A stretch of DNA of 40,662 bases, from positions 1-40,662 of the forward strand of contig LRSR01012773.1 in NCBI GenBank assembly GCA_001579985.1. Direction: 5' to 3'. Below the pieces are notes generated by a model. That model was not told the origin of the DNA. It ran no database searches and worked only from the letters and a program-made list of their open reading frames with translations. This DNA is from Hypsibius dujardini. Its lineage: Eukaryota; Tardigrada; Eutardigrada; Parachela; Hypsibiidae. The stretch's first letter is position 1. Every line of letters begins with the position of its first letter. Position numbers and translations under genes: made by a program. Shown piece after piece: positions 31,545 to 40,662 of the stretch.

Positions 31545-32688
31545 CAATTAAAAGCGGTGAGAAATGTTCATACTCATAAGAACGAGAACGGATGATTCAA
31601 GAAAAGAAAATCTGCTCAAAAAAGGAAAGTGTAACGTGAAATGCATAGGAAAATAATGGGAGAAAAATTAGAAAGCAAAATGTTACGGAGTAACGTAACG
31701 GTTACGTAACCTGGTAACCATCGGAAACTGGGTTGACGTTTCTGGCTTGATTGATGTATTGACTGACTGAACACTGAACACTTCGTTGATGGACGGTGAT
31801 GATTGGTTGGTTAATCGGTAGATGGCTCAAATATCGAGCAATTGATTGATCAAGCATCGACTTACTAGCGGTAAAGCAACGTGGCGTTCTGAAACGGTTC
31901 TCTGTGCAGTAAATTGGTAGCAAAAAGAGTGGTGCGGTACAATATTGTTGCTTGATTTACTGGTTAACTCGTCATTCACAGTCTGGCATGCTCATCTGAG
32001 TCCGGCTCGGTCGATTGTCTGATCGATCGATTGATTGACGAGTTGCTGCCTCCAGCGGAACCTCAGTTACAAAAGTGGCAGTGGTAGCAACGGACGGACG
32101 GACGGATGCTGTGCTGGTTTTTTGCCGAATCAACAATAGGATGCCCTTTAACTTAGTTCGATTGGTATTTCAGCACATTATAAGGCGACTCCCAAGGGAG
32201 GGATGCAAGCAAAAGTAACGAATGCAGAGACGTATGGTGGCAACTGGCAAGTGGTAACACAGTGTCCCAAACACTCTGGTAACAGTACATATCACATGCG
32301 CCACCGCCACAGCGTGTGCTACTTTTTCTCACTCCCAATCAGAAACACATGACGGCGGTCCCGCAGCCCAGACACAGTAGCGGTACCGCAGTCCCGAAGC
32401 CCAAACACAGCAGCAGTCCCGCAGCCCAAACACAGCAGCAGTCCCGCAGCCCAAACACAGCAGCGGGAAAACAATTTTTTCGCTCCTCATTTCAAATGCT
32501 TTTCCTTGCGTCTCATTCATCTTCCCATCGCTCCGACTTATTTTCACGTTGAAAGATTAAGCTGGAATCACCCTTTTTGCTGCTGATCACCGACTGACCC
32601 GGCTTTTCATCTCGGTGGGAATTAATTATTTATCGAAAGCGCCGGTTGCTTGTGTCACATTCACGTTTTTGGAAAACCATCAACGAAA
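31545..32688. promoter_or_regulatory. Divergent spacer NAA38 (-) / NAA15 (+)
   Basis: 1144 bases. Contains (gattgatt) runs, a short acgg run (32088-32104) and a 24-base GC-rich minisatellite at 32354-32466. No extra gene seen. Promoters of both genes must lie here; no TATA box is evident. Confidence 0.5.
32354..32466. repeat. 24-base minisatellite upstream of NAA15
   Basis: Four to five copies of a unit around cagcagtcccgcagcccaaa, about 225 bases upstream of the NAA15 start codon. Confidence 0.9.
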
Positions 32689-34260
32689 ATGACGGGGGTC
32701 GCCGAAAACCACAACACTTCCCTACCGCCCAAGGAGGCAGGGCTGTTCAAACGCCTCTTGGTAGGTCGTTTGCCTAGGCGAAGACCGCTGCGATGGCGGT
32801 GGAAAAAGTTTCGGGAATTATGGTGGAGGCATGGGAAGATTTCTCGGATCTTCCAGAAACTGTTCCCCCCCCGCACCTCTTACGGTGTGCGAATTTTGCA
32901 TCAAAACGTTTTATAAATTCTTGTGGGCTTTCATTGCAGAAAATGTACGAGCAGAAGCAGTACAAGATGGCCTTGAAGATTGCCAAGCAGATTCTGTCGA
33001 ACCCAAAATTGGCTGATCATGGCGGTAAGCGCGATTTTTGGTGTTTGTTTTGGTTTTTTGTGTTCGGCGTTGTTGATTCTTCTTTGTTTTTGACGTGGGA
33101 TTTGTATTTAGAAACACTGGCGATGAAGGGCCTGACGCTGAGCTATATGGGACGGAAGGAAGAGGCGTATGAGGACGTCAAACGCGGCTTGAAGAGCGAT
33201 CTCAAGAGCTACGTCTGTAAGTGGCAAACTTCCTCTTCGTTTGTCGAGTAGATAACTAAATTTTTCTACGATTTTGAGAAAAAGCCGTCAGTTTCCATGT
33301 GCAGAAATTGAGATTTTACAGAAACGTGATGGAAGACAAACATTTTAAAATTGATTCGGGTCGTTCAATCAATCAATCAATTGAAGTTTGCTTTGTATTT
33401 CGACAGTTGATTGATTTAAAAGCGAAATCAATCGATCGATCGACTGACTGCAAGAAGAATCAGTTTGATTTCTCCTAATATTTCCTCGACATTAGGCTGG
33501 CACGTTTATGGATTAATCCAACGAGGCGACAAAAAATATGAGGAGGCCATGAAGTGCTACGTGAACGCTCTGAAAATCGACAAGGTACAGTATCTCTCAT
33601 GACAGAGGGTGCGAATTCCGTTCTGTTCATGCTAACCTTATCTGCTTCGTTCATTTCTGTGCACCTGTTTGATTGACTGGTCGAATTTGCAGGACAATAT
33701 TCAAATTTTGCGGGATCTCGCCACACTGCAGGTGCAGCTGCGCGATCTGGAGGGCTTCCGCGATACACGCTACCGCTTGGCCGTGCTGCGACCCAGTCAA
33801 CGGAGCCACTGGCTGGCCTATGCGGTCGCCCTGCATCTACAGGGCGAACTGCCGTTGGCCATCAAGGTGATGGAGGAGTGCCGGAAGCTGGCGCATCCGG
33901 AGAAGCGCGAAGACTGTGATGTGGAGTATGGGGAGTACATTTTGTACCAGCTGGAGCTGATGATGGAGGCCGGCTCATTCCCCGAAGCGATTGAGCATTC
34001 GCTGCGCTATGAGAGCTACGTGTTTGATAATGTCTCGCTGCTGGAGAATCGAGGTGAGATTGACCTTCCAGTCACCTTGCCCTATATTTTCTGCACGTCT
34101 GTCTATCTAGATGTCTGACTGCCGACCTCTTCTCTGTCTGTCTGACTGTCTGCCTCTCTGCTTGTCTAATTATCTGTCTGTCTGTCTGTCTGTCTGTCTA
34201 TATGTCTATATGTCTGTCTATCTAGCTGTCTATCTGTCGGCCCCTCTGTTTGTCTTATTC

Positions 34261-34291
<31 letters not shown>

Positions 34292-36115
34292 TTTTATCTG
34301 TCTTTTTATCTGTCTATTAGCTTCAGTTGAACCTCTTTATTTAGTGAAAGCCTACCTGGCATCGGGCAAAAAAAAGGAAGCCAACGAGATTCTGTTCACT
34401 CTTCTCGACCGAAACGCTGAGAATTGGAAGTACTACCAGGACCTCTCTTTCCCCACGGATAGTGCGGAGAATTTGCTAGAGTTTTGTAAGGAGATGCAGA
34501 AGTCGAAGCCGTCTGCGAGGACGCCTAAGAAGATCCCTTTGACGTTGACTCAAGGTACTTTGTTGTCATTATCTTCACGTTCCGACATTGGCAAAGGATG
34601 GAATTTTTTCAGGCGATGAATTTCGAATTCTGGTGAGGAGTTATCTAACACAAGGCCTGCAAAAGGGACTCCCAGCACTTTTTAACGATATCAAACTCCT
34701 CTACAAGGAGCCCTCCAAGGTGTGGGTTCGTACGGTGACAGATTTTTTACCGCATCCTCGTACATGATTCTAATTGGTTGTCGGTTTTTAGGCTTCAATA
34801 ATTGAAGAGGAAGTCTTTAAAATTTTGGACATGGAGAAATCTCGATCGAGCCAAGTTTCCCCCCAGACTTCTTCCGACGGTAAGAACCGTTCCCATGCCT
34901 ATTCCTACCTGCCCTCTGGGTGATTACTGTCAATTTCTTTTCGCTTTGTAATTTCATTCGTCTGTTTACTTTTCTGTCCCTTTGTTACAGTTACGCCTAT
35001 TTTCTGATTTATTTTTATGTATTGTTGTGTCTGCTTGTCTATCTGCCTGTCTATCTGCCTGTCTGTCTGTCTGCTTGTCTATCTGCCTGTCTCTTTGTCT
35101 GTCTGTCTGCTTGTCTATCTGCCTGTCTGCCTGTCTCTTTGTCTGTCTGTCTGCTTGTCTATCTGCCTGTCTGCATATCTCTTTGTCTGTCTGTCTGCTT
35201 GTCTATCTGCCTGCCTCTTTGTCTGTCTGTCTGCTTGTTTATCTGCCTGTCTCTTTGTCTGTCTGTCTGCTTGTCTATCTGCCTGTCTGCCTGTCTCTTT
35301 GTCTGTCTGACTGATTGTCTATGTTTATTTATGTCTGGTTGCCTGTCTGTTTTATCTATATATTTCTGTGTCTGTCTGTCTTTTTGTCTGTCTGTCATTT
35401 CATCTAGAAAGCCGTCTCGTTATGGTCGTAACAGTTTTGTGTGGTATTTTTCAGAAGACTTGCCTGCCAGCACTCTGCTGTGGACCTATTACTTTCTTGC
35501 TCAGCACAGTGACCAGAAACGGGACTACATCAAGGCACTGGAGTACGTCGACTTGGCCATTGAGCACACACCCACCCTGGTGGAAAGTTACAGTTTTAAA
35601 GCAAAAATCTACAAGGTTAGTAAACACTGTGCTGTTTGAATGGATAATTATGGACTGCATGTTCTGCTCTATAGTTATGTACTTTTAGTAGTTCTTAATA
35701 TAATAATTGGATCTTCTCTCGCTTTAGCACATGAATCGGTTGGTGGAGGCAGCTGACTGCATGGACGAAGCCCAGTCCCTTGACACATCCGACAGATTTA
35801 TCAATTACAAAACGGGGAAATATTTGCTCCGCGCCAATCTGGTTGACCGTGCCGAAACGATACTGGCTAAGTTTACCAGGGTATGTGAACTGTGATCGAA
35901 GTAGAGACATTGGACAGAGACGACCAAGCAACGTAAGAACAGATAGTCAGACAGAGACATTGGTGCAGAGAGTTAAGGCAGACAACCAAGGCAAGTAAGA
36001 AGACAGACAGACGGTTAAGACAGTTAGACAGACAAATTGGGCAGACATCCAAGGCAGACAGCGCACGAGCGACATTGGGGCAGACAGCCAAGGCAGGCAA
36101 CCGGCGGACAGACAA

Positions 36116-36149
<34 letters not shown>

Positions 36150-36790
36150 GGTTAAGACAGTTAGACAGACAGACAGACGGTTAAGACAGTTAGACAGACA
36201 AATTGGGCAGACATCCAAGGCAGACAGCGCACGAGAGACATTGGGGCAGACAGCCAAGGCAGGTAACCGGCGAACAGACAAATAGACAGACAGACAAGAC
36301 AGACAAGACAGTAACAGAGTGGCAGACAGTCAAACAGAACATCGTGAATCCATTGCCAGTTTTCACTTTTCGTTTGTTTTGCCTTTTAGGAAGGAATGAA
36401 AGCGTCCGAGAACCTTTGTGATATGCAGTGCTTTTGGTACATGATTGAGAGTGCCCGGGCGCTGAATCGTCTCGGCAAAGTCGGCGAAGCTTTGAAGATA
36501 CTGCATGTGATTGATCGGGTACGCAGATTGAATTACTGGCCGCCGTGATTTGGGGGCATGATGGGCTGGAATGATCCATTGAGTGAATCTTTTTTTCTGG
36601 GGCTATTATTTATAGCATTTTATGGACATTGTGGATGATCAGTTGGACTTCCATGCCTATTGCCTGAGGAAATCCACCATAAGGAGTTACGTGGCGCTAA
36701 TAAGGCTGGAGGACTCGGTTAGGCAGCACAAATTCTACGTCAATGCTGCAGTCCTTGCCGCTGAGGTATGAAGTGTTTCTATGTGACTGG

Positions 36791-36825
<35 letters not shown>

Positions 36826-37575
36826 CTTGTCTTTGTATCTCTTTGTCTGTTTGTCTGTCTGTTTTTTTATCCATCTACCGTATGGCTGTCTCGCTGTCTC
36901 TTTTACGTGTTTTCTTTATTGGTGTCTGAGTGATTGTTTTGACCACATTACTGGCCTATTGCCTGTCTGTCTGTCTTAATTGGAATAACACATGCTACTC
37001 CACGATTTACCCCTTAGATCTACCTTCAACTGAGTGAAAAACAGCCGACTGACTCTGACGACGATGGCATCAACGATCCTTCCATGTCAGCGGCGGACAA
37101 GAAAAAGCTCAAAAACAAGCAGCGCAAAGCCAAGAAGAAGGCCGACAGCGAGCGAATTCAGCAGGAGGCGGCGGAAAAGGCCAAAGCCCACACTAAAGTA
37201 AAGAAGGACGACGACGAGCCTGCCGCAGCTCAGAAGGAGGATTTGGTGCCGGAAAAGTTGGCCAAGGTTTGTCTTTTGCGATGAAACGGTAAGCCAACTC
37301 AGGAGAGCTATTTGTGAGAAGGCCGTGTTTGTTGTTACAGCCGGAAGATCCGCTCGAGCAAGCGTGCCACTTTCTGCGACCTCTCCTAGTATTAGACATC
37401 CCTCACTTTGATCTGCACCGCGTAATTTTTGATGTCTATCAACGCAAAGGTATGTAAAACACACGCTACAGTCACACGTTGAAGACCTAATGGTCGCAGG
37501 CAGTCTGCATGGCTGGCAGGTAGGTAGTTAGTGTGCGAGACAGACTTACAGACCGACCGATTGACCGGCCGATAA

Positions 37576-37626
<51 letters not shown>

Positions 37627-38164
37627 AACAGACAGACAGACAAACAGATAGATAAACAAACAGATGGATGCTATAACAGATAGACACGCCCGGGGCAGAC
37701 AGATTGACAGACAGACACGCCCGGAGGCCGACAAGGGAGACACTTAAGGCAGGCACTGGATTAGAGCCCGTGAACTACATTATTGAGTTTTTGGGTGTCG
37801 TACCAGTGCAAGATCGACTGGAAAAGATCGCTCCGATTTCTGTATGCTCGCGTATAGGTAAAAGAGTTGAGATTTTCTCACAAACTAATACTTCTGGCCT
37901 CTTTTGTAGGCAAATACGCAATCGCGGTGCGATCACTGCTGCGAATGATGAGCTTGCAACCGAACCATCCCAAAGTGGCAGAATGCAGGACTGTGTGCCT
38001 GGATTTCGGTAAGACAAACGTTTCCCGTATCCGCTTCCGGCCTAATATTCAAGCCATTATTTTTTGTATTATGAACAGAAAATACAGTCAATGGAGTTCC
38101 TTCGGCAATTCAAGAAGTCACACAGGAAGCCTTACTGGCCATCAAGCAGTTCGTCCCGGTCTAG
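32689..38164 (+). CDS. NAA15: NAA15, NatA auxiliary (ribosome-anchoring) subunit
   Basis: Sixteen exons join in phase: 32689-32760, 32940-33024, 33112-33216, 33496-33584, 33693-34053, 34345-34554, 34613-34719, 34792-34879, 35455-35615, 35728-35880, 36390-36518, 36616-36765, 37018-37266, 37341-37449, 37910-38008, 38079-38164, giving 750 residues. Family blocks appear in order: [120 protein letters not shown], then the basic stretch [20 protein letters not shown] and [11 protein letters not shown] repeats run along most of the protein. Known role: scaffold of NatA with NAA10/NAA50, positioned at the ribosome exit tunnel. The end is odd: about 115 residues shorter than human (866), stopping soon after [20 protein letters not shown]. 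Introns 5, 8, 10 and 12 hold CTGT/CAGA arrays. Confidence 0.94.
34096..34320. repeat. (CTGT)n in NAA15 intron 5
   Basis: Interrupted CTGT array between the donor at 34054 and the acceptor at 34344. Confidence 0.9.
35030..35398. repeat. (CTGT/CTGC)n in NAA15 intron 8
   Basis: Largest CTGT array here, with a higher-order unit of about 60 bases (ctgcttgtctatctgcctgt and ctctttgtctgtctgtctgc alternating, five to six times). Confidence 0.92.
35930..36330. repeat. CAGA-derived 165-base tandem repeat in NAA15 intron 10
   Basis: Two long copies, about 36013-36127 and 36178-36292, share ggttaagacagttagacaga, aaattgggcagacatccaag, cagcgcacgag and acattggggcagacagccaa. A partial third lies at 35960-36010. 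They are separated by plain CAGA runs. Confidence 0.88.
36786..36865. repeat. (CTGT)n in NAA15 intron 12
   Basis: Interrupted CTGT array about 20 bases after the donor at 36766. Confidence 0.9.
37530..37740. repeat. (CAGA)n in NAA15 intron 14
   Basis: CAGA array (densest 37575-37640) with a duplicated cagacacgcccgg block at 37682 and 37713. It directly abuts dispersed repeat copy C. Confidence 0.9.
37751..37880 (-). repeat. Dispersed ~136-base repeat, copy C (NAA15 intron 14)
   Basis: Reverse-complement copy of the repeats at 16321-16456 and 17151-17286: gcactggattagagcccgt, tgggtgtcgtacca, and gatttctgtatgctcgcgta. Confidence 0.85.
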
Positions 38165-38381
38165 GTTGAGACAAACCAAATCAGTGCTTGACGTCCTTAT
38201 CTTGCATACGCAGCATGACCAACGTGATACGGCGTTTCTTGGCGCGTCCTCTTTTTGATTCGATGTAATAGGAAGTCACTGTTAGTTATTGTTTGGATGC
38301 CCCTGTGTGTTGCTACCACTTTTTCTGCACTTCCTGTTTGATGGGCGACATGGCGGTTTTGAATACAGTTTTTTACTCAGT

Positions 38382-38387
38382 AATAAA
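38382..38387 (+). other. Probable poly(A) signal of NAA15
   Basis: AATAAA, 218 bases after the NAA15 stop codon. Confidence 0.6.
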
Positions 38388-38447
38388 CAGTTCCGTTTTG
38401 CAAGTGAAACTTGGCGAATGTGAAACGTCAATCAGATGAGCTAGTAA

Positions 38448-38542
<95 letters not shown>

Positions 38543-38560
38543 AACAAACAGGCAAAGAAA
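38448..38560. repeat. (CAGA)n, intergenic
   Basis: About 18 uninterrupted CAGA units followed by imperfect ones. It is the clearest array that lies outside a coding-gene intron as modelled. Confidence 0.95.
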
Positions 38561-39059
38561 CAGATAGGCAGAACATAACATACAGACAGGCATCCAGGCC
38601 AACATGCCCTGGTCGATCGAATATATATACATATCTACTAGCACTCCTGCCTGCGAGTAACTATTGACCGCCATTTACTCATATCTTTGAAAGGTGGACG
38701 GGAGGTCCGATCCGGTCGACAACAATTTTCACCGTTTTTGTTTCATTGACCACTCGTTAACTAAAATAACCTTAAGTAATACATGATCATAAATACATGG
38801 TTGTCTGCTGAGAAGAAAGTAAGTCAAAGGCAAAAGGTATAGCATTACTGCGGTATTTCATTTCTCTCATCCCACCCAGTGATCAGATAAATAATGTCTC
38901 TCTGAATTAATTTACTGCTGGAAATTTGGCCATCGTGATTTGAGTGATCCGTCGAATCTCCCCGGGAATAGAAAGGACTCTCCTGGATTCCGCAGAGTTC
39001 CGCACACGCACACACAGATCTGTACACACAGTGAGTTGGACGAGATGGACGGCAAGATC

Positions 39060-39110
39060 GTTCCACGTGTTCCACGTGTTCCATGTGTTCCACGTGTTCC
39101 ACGTGTTTTT
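39060..39110. repeat. 9-base repeat (gttccacgt)n
   Basis: Five to six copies of gttccacgt with one variant (catgt). Translated it yields VPRVPRVPR or EHVEHVEHV artefacts. Confidence 0.9.
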
Positions 39111-39262
39111 TGTGTTTGTTCGACGAGGAGTTCGACAACCCACTGCTGAGCAATCTCACGCGATACCGAATCCGGGTTGCGTGCGCCGTTTCCGGAGCGC
39201 GGTATTGTAATCCCCCCCCCCTCCTCAGTCGTCTGGCCTTACAGGATCTGCCCCACCCGGTA

Positions 39263-39745
39263 TCACCTAATTAAGCGAACACACATTAATTTTGATTGCC
39301 GCGGCGTGGAAATCGGGCACGAAAAAGTTACCGAAATGTTCAGGTAAATCATCCAATACGCGACGTTGAATCTGCAAAAATATTCATTAGGAACTGGGTG
39401 GGTCAAATATTTAAGTTCGAATTCTTCCAGCTCCAGAGGTAGTCTGTTCGTGACAAGAACGCTTACAGACAAAAGGCCAAAGGGAAGGCAATTCTGAAAA
39501 AAAAATTCATTTTTGTAGAAAAATTCAGACTAAATGAAAATGGCGAGACATAGACAGACAGAGAGACAGAGAGACAGACACAGACAAACGGACAAACAGA
39601 CAGACAGACAGAGACAGACAGTCAGACAGATGAATAGGCAGACAGACAAACAGACAAATAAGCAGACAGACAAACAAACAGACAGACAAACAGAGACAAT
39701 TAGTCAGGCAGATAAATAGGCAGACAGACAAACAGACAAATAGGC

Positions 39746-39788
<43 letters not shown>

Positions 39789-40583
39789 TGAGATCACAAA
39801 GACTTTCGCCGAACCCTTACCGGCTATATTTATCAATGGAGCCCGACTTGAATTGTCGTTTCTCTTTCGGAGACACCCGTGGCAAGCTGTAACTCCTCCC
39901 TATACCGGATTCGGTATCGTGTGCAATAGTTGGGCCATTGCCTGGATGACCATGTGGAGGGTAATCGGAATGTCCACCTTGGTTATGTGAATGATCGCTA
40001 CCCCACGACTTATACCGAAATTCCTACAATTAAACGAAAAACCTTTCATCTGACCATCAAGTCAACCCAAAGAATTCCACCCTAATTACTCTTTCAGGTT
40101 TTGTTCTTACCACACTTCGACGACCATGAATTTGGCCATGCTCGCTGAATCGCTCATTATGCGTCCCCTCCAGTCCGGGCGAACCGAGCGCATTCCTGCA
40201 CGTCAAGGGTTGGTGCTCCGGATGGTGGAGCGAGTGATTGCTCCCCAAGACATGCTGGAGCGCTTTCGTCGGCGAGCCCGCTGTGTGACTGCCGGATCCC
40301 CCCAGCGACGCCTGATGCTGCAGATGATGATGGGGCGGCGGCGCTTGGCCCCCGTGGCGGCCCGCCTTGGCTGCCCGCATTTTCATCCGCTTGGAGGAAT
40401 AACCCACAATGGCGTACTCCAACAGGGAAGCAAATACCATCACGAAGCAAGTACCGAGGTAGACGTCAATGCCTTTGGCATAGCTGACTTTGGGCAGCTG
40501 GGAGTTTGTGCTGGACATAAGGGTCGTCATGGTCAGCACAGTTGTCACACCCAGGGACACTCGAGCTGGCGTGCTCTCGCGAT
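39263..40583 (-). CDS. Rdl: RDL-type GABA-gated chloride channel subunit, 3' part
   Basis: Partial gene; the 5' exons lie beyond the window. Four exons join in phase: 40583-40111, 40023-39821, 39493-39467, 39371-39263. Visible parts: the end of TM1-TM2 loop ESTPARV, TM2 [18 protein letters not shown], the TM2-TM3 link [17 protein letters not shown]3 [18 protein letters not shown], a long His/Gly/Pro-rich cytoplasmic loop (about 190 residues), then [27 protein letters not shown], which is TM4 split by a 27-base microexon. This combination is diagnostic of insect-RDL-like Cys-loop receptors in the plasma membrane of neurons. The Ser at TM2 position 2' (codon 40557-40555) is Ala in wild-type insect RDL. 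The short extracellular tail after TM4 ([10 protein letters not shown]...) does not resemble RDL and may be mis-modelled. Confidence 0.92.
39540..39790. repeat. (CAGA)n in RDL-like gene, intron before the microexon
   Basis: Interrupted CAGA array filling the 39820-39494 intron (CTGT in the sense of the gene). Confidence 0.92.
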
Positions 40584-40662
40584 CTGGAAAGGTAGCATTA
40601 CGTCGTTGAACCACAGTTCAATACCAACTACTGTATTTAATGTTTACTTGACTGCCTGCCTG

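Larger units (their letters stand above)
38165..39262. other. Tail-to-tail spacer NAA15 / RDL-like receptor
   Basis: No gene supported. Contains the NAA15 poly(A) signal, a CAGA array, and a 9-base repeat at 39060-39110. Open frames here are driven by those repeats. Confidence 0.55.

Noticed and set aside
34613-34719. Possible frameshift in NAA15 exon 7
   Set aside because: Rechecking the bases at 34611-34625 shows the acceptor at 34612 keeps the frame ([12 protein letters not shown] follows), so the exon is intact.

Overview
This window looks like nuclear DNA of an invertebrate animal, most likely an ecdysozoan (arthropod or tardigrade grade). The evidence is spliced genes with short GT-AG introns (many of 55-90 bases), long introns inflated by tetranucleotide repeats, and an insect-RDL-like GABA receptor. 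There is no bacterial, plasmid or viral gene organisation. Exons were assembled by hand from reading frame, splice signals, phase arithmetic and recalled family motifs. No database search was run.

Layout: (1) 1-2206, repeats and an apparently gene-free flank. (2) 2207-8427 (+), a six-exon multi-C2H2 zinc-finger protein. (3) 8428-9639, stacked foldback elements, including one 290-base element with a perfect 9-base target-site duplication, and one N (9538). (4) 9640-13044 (+), TAF1B, the RNA polymerase I initiation factor with an Rrn7-type zinc ribbon. (5) 13051-13820, a tandem pair of inverted-repeat elements and another foldback. (6) 15375-14062 (-), an unassigned four-transmembrane protein. 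(7) 17891-15811 (-), NHP2 of H/ACA snoRNPs. (8) 18606-21142 (+), SERAC1, divergent from NHP2. (9) 22312-22818 (+), a one-exon, GC-rich, TATA-preceded gene for an unrecognised amphipathic-helix protein, the best candidate here for something undescribed. (10) 30735-24155 (-), phosphorylase kinase beta subunit in 13 exons, ending in a CaaX-like CVIS. (11) 31544-31173 (-), NAA38/LSMD1, divergent from (12) 32689-38164 (+), NAA15 in 16 exons. (13) 40583-39263 (-), the 3' end of an RDL-type GABA-gated chloride channel carrying serine at the TM2 2' position.

Most genes are conserved housekeeping genes: ribosome production (TAF1B, NHP2), N-terminal acetylation (NAA15, NAA38), glycogen metabolism (PHKB) and lipid/mitochondrial function (SERAC1). 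They do not form one pathway, but two divergent pairs are notable: NHP2/SERAC1, and NAA38/NAA15, which are accessory subunits of two different N-terminal acetyltransferases.

The non-coding DNA is rich in non-autonomous inverted-repeat elements and in (CTGT)n/(CAGA)n arrays lying almost entirely in introns. These arrays create many false open frames (CLSV..., TDRQ...), which were discarded.
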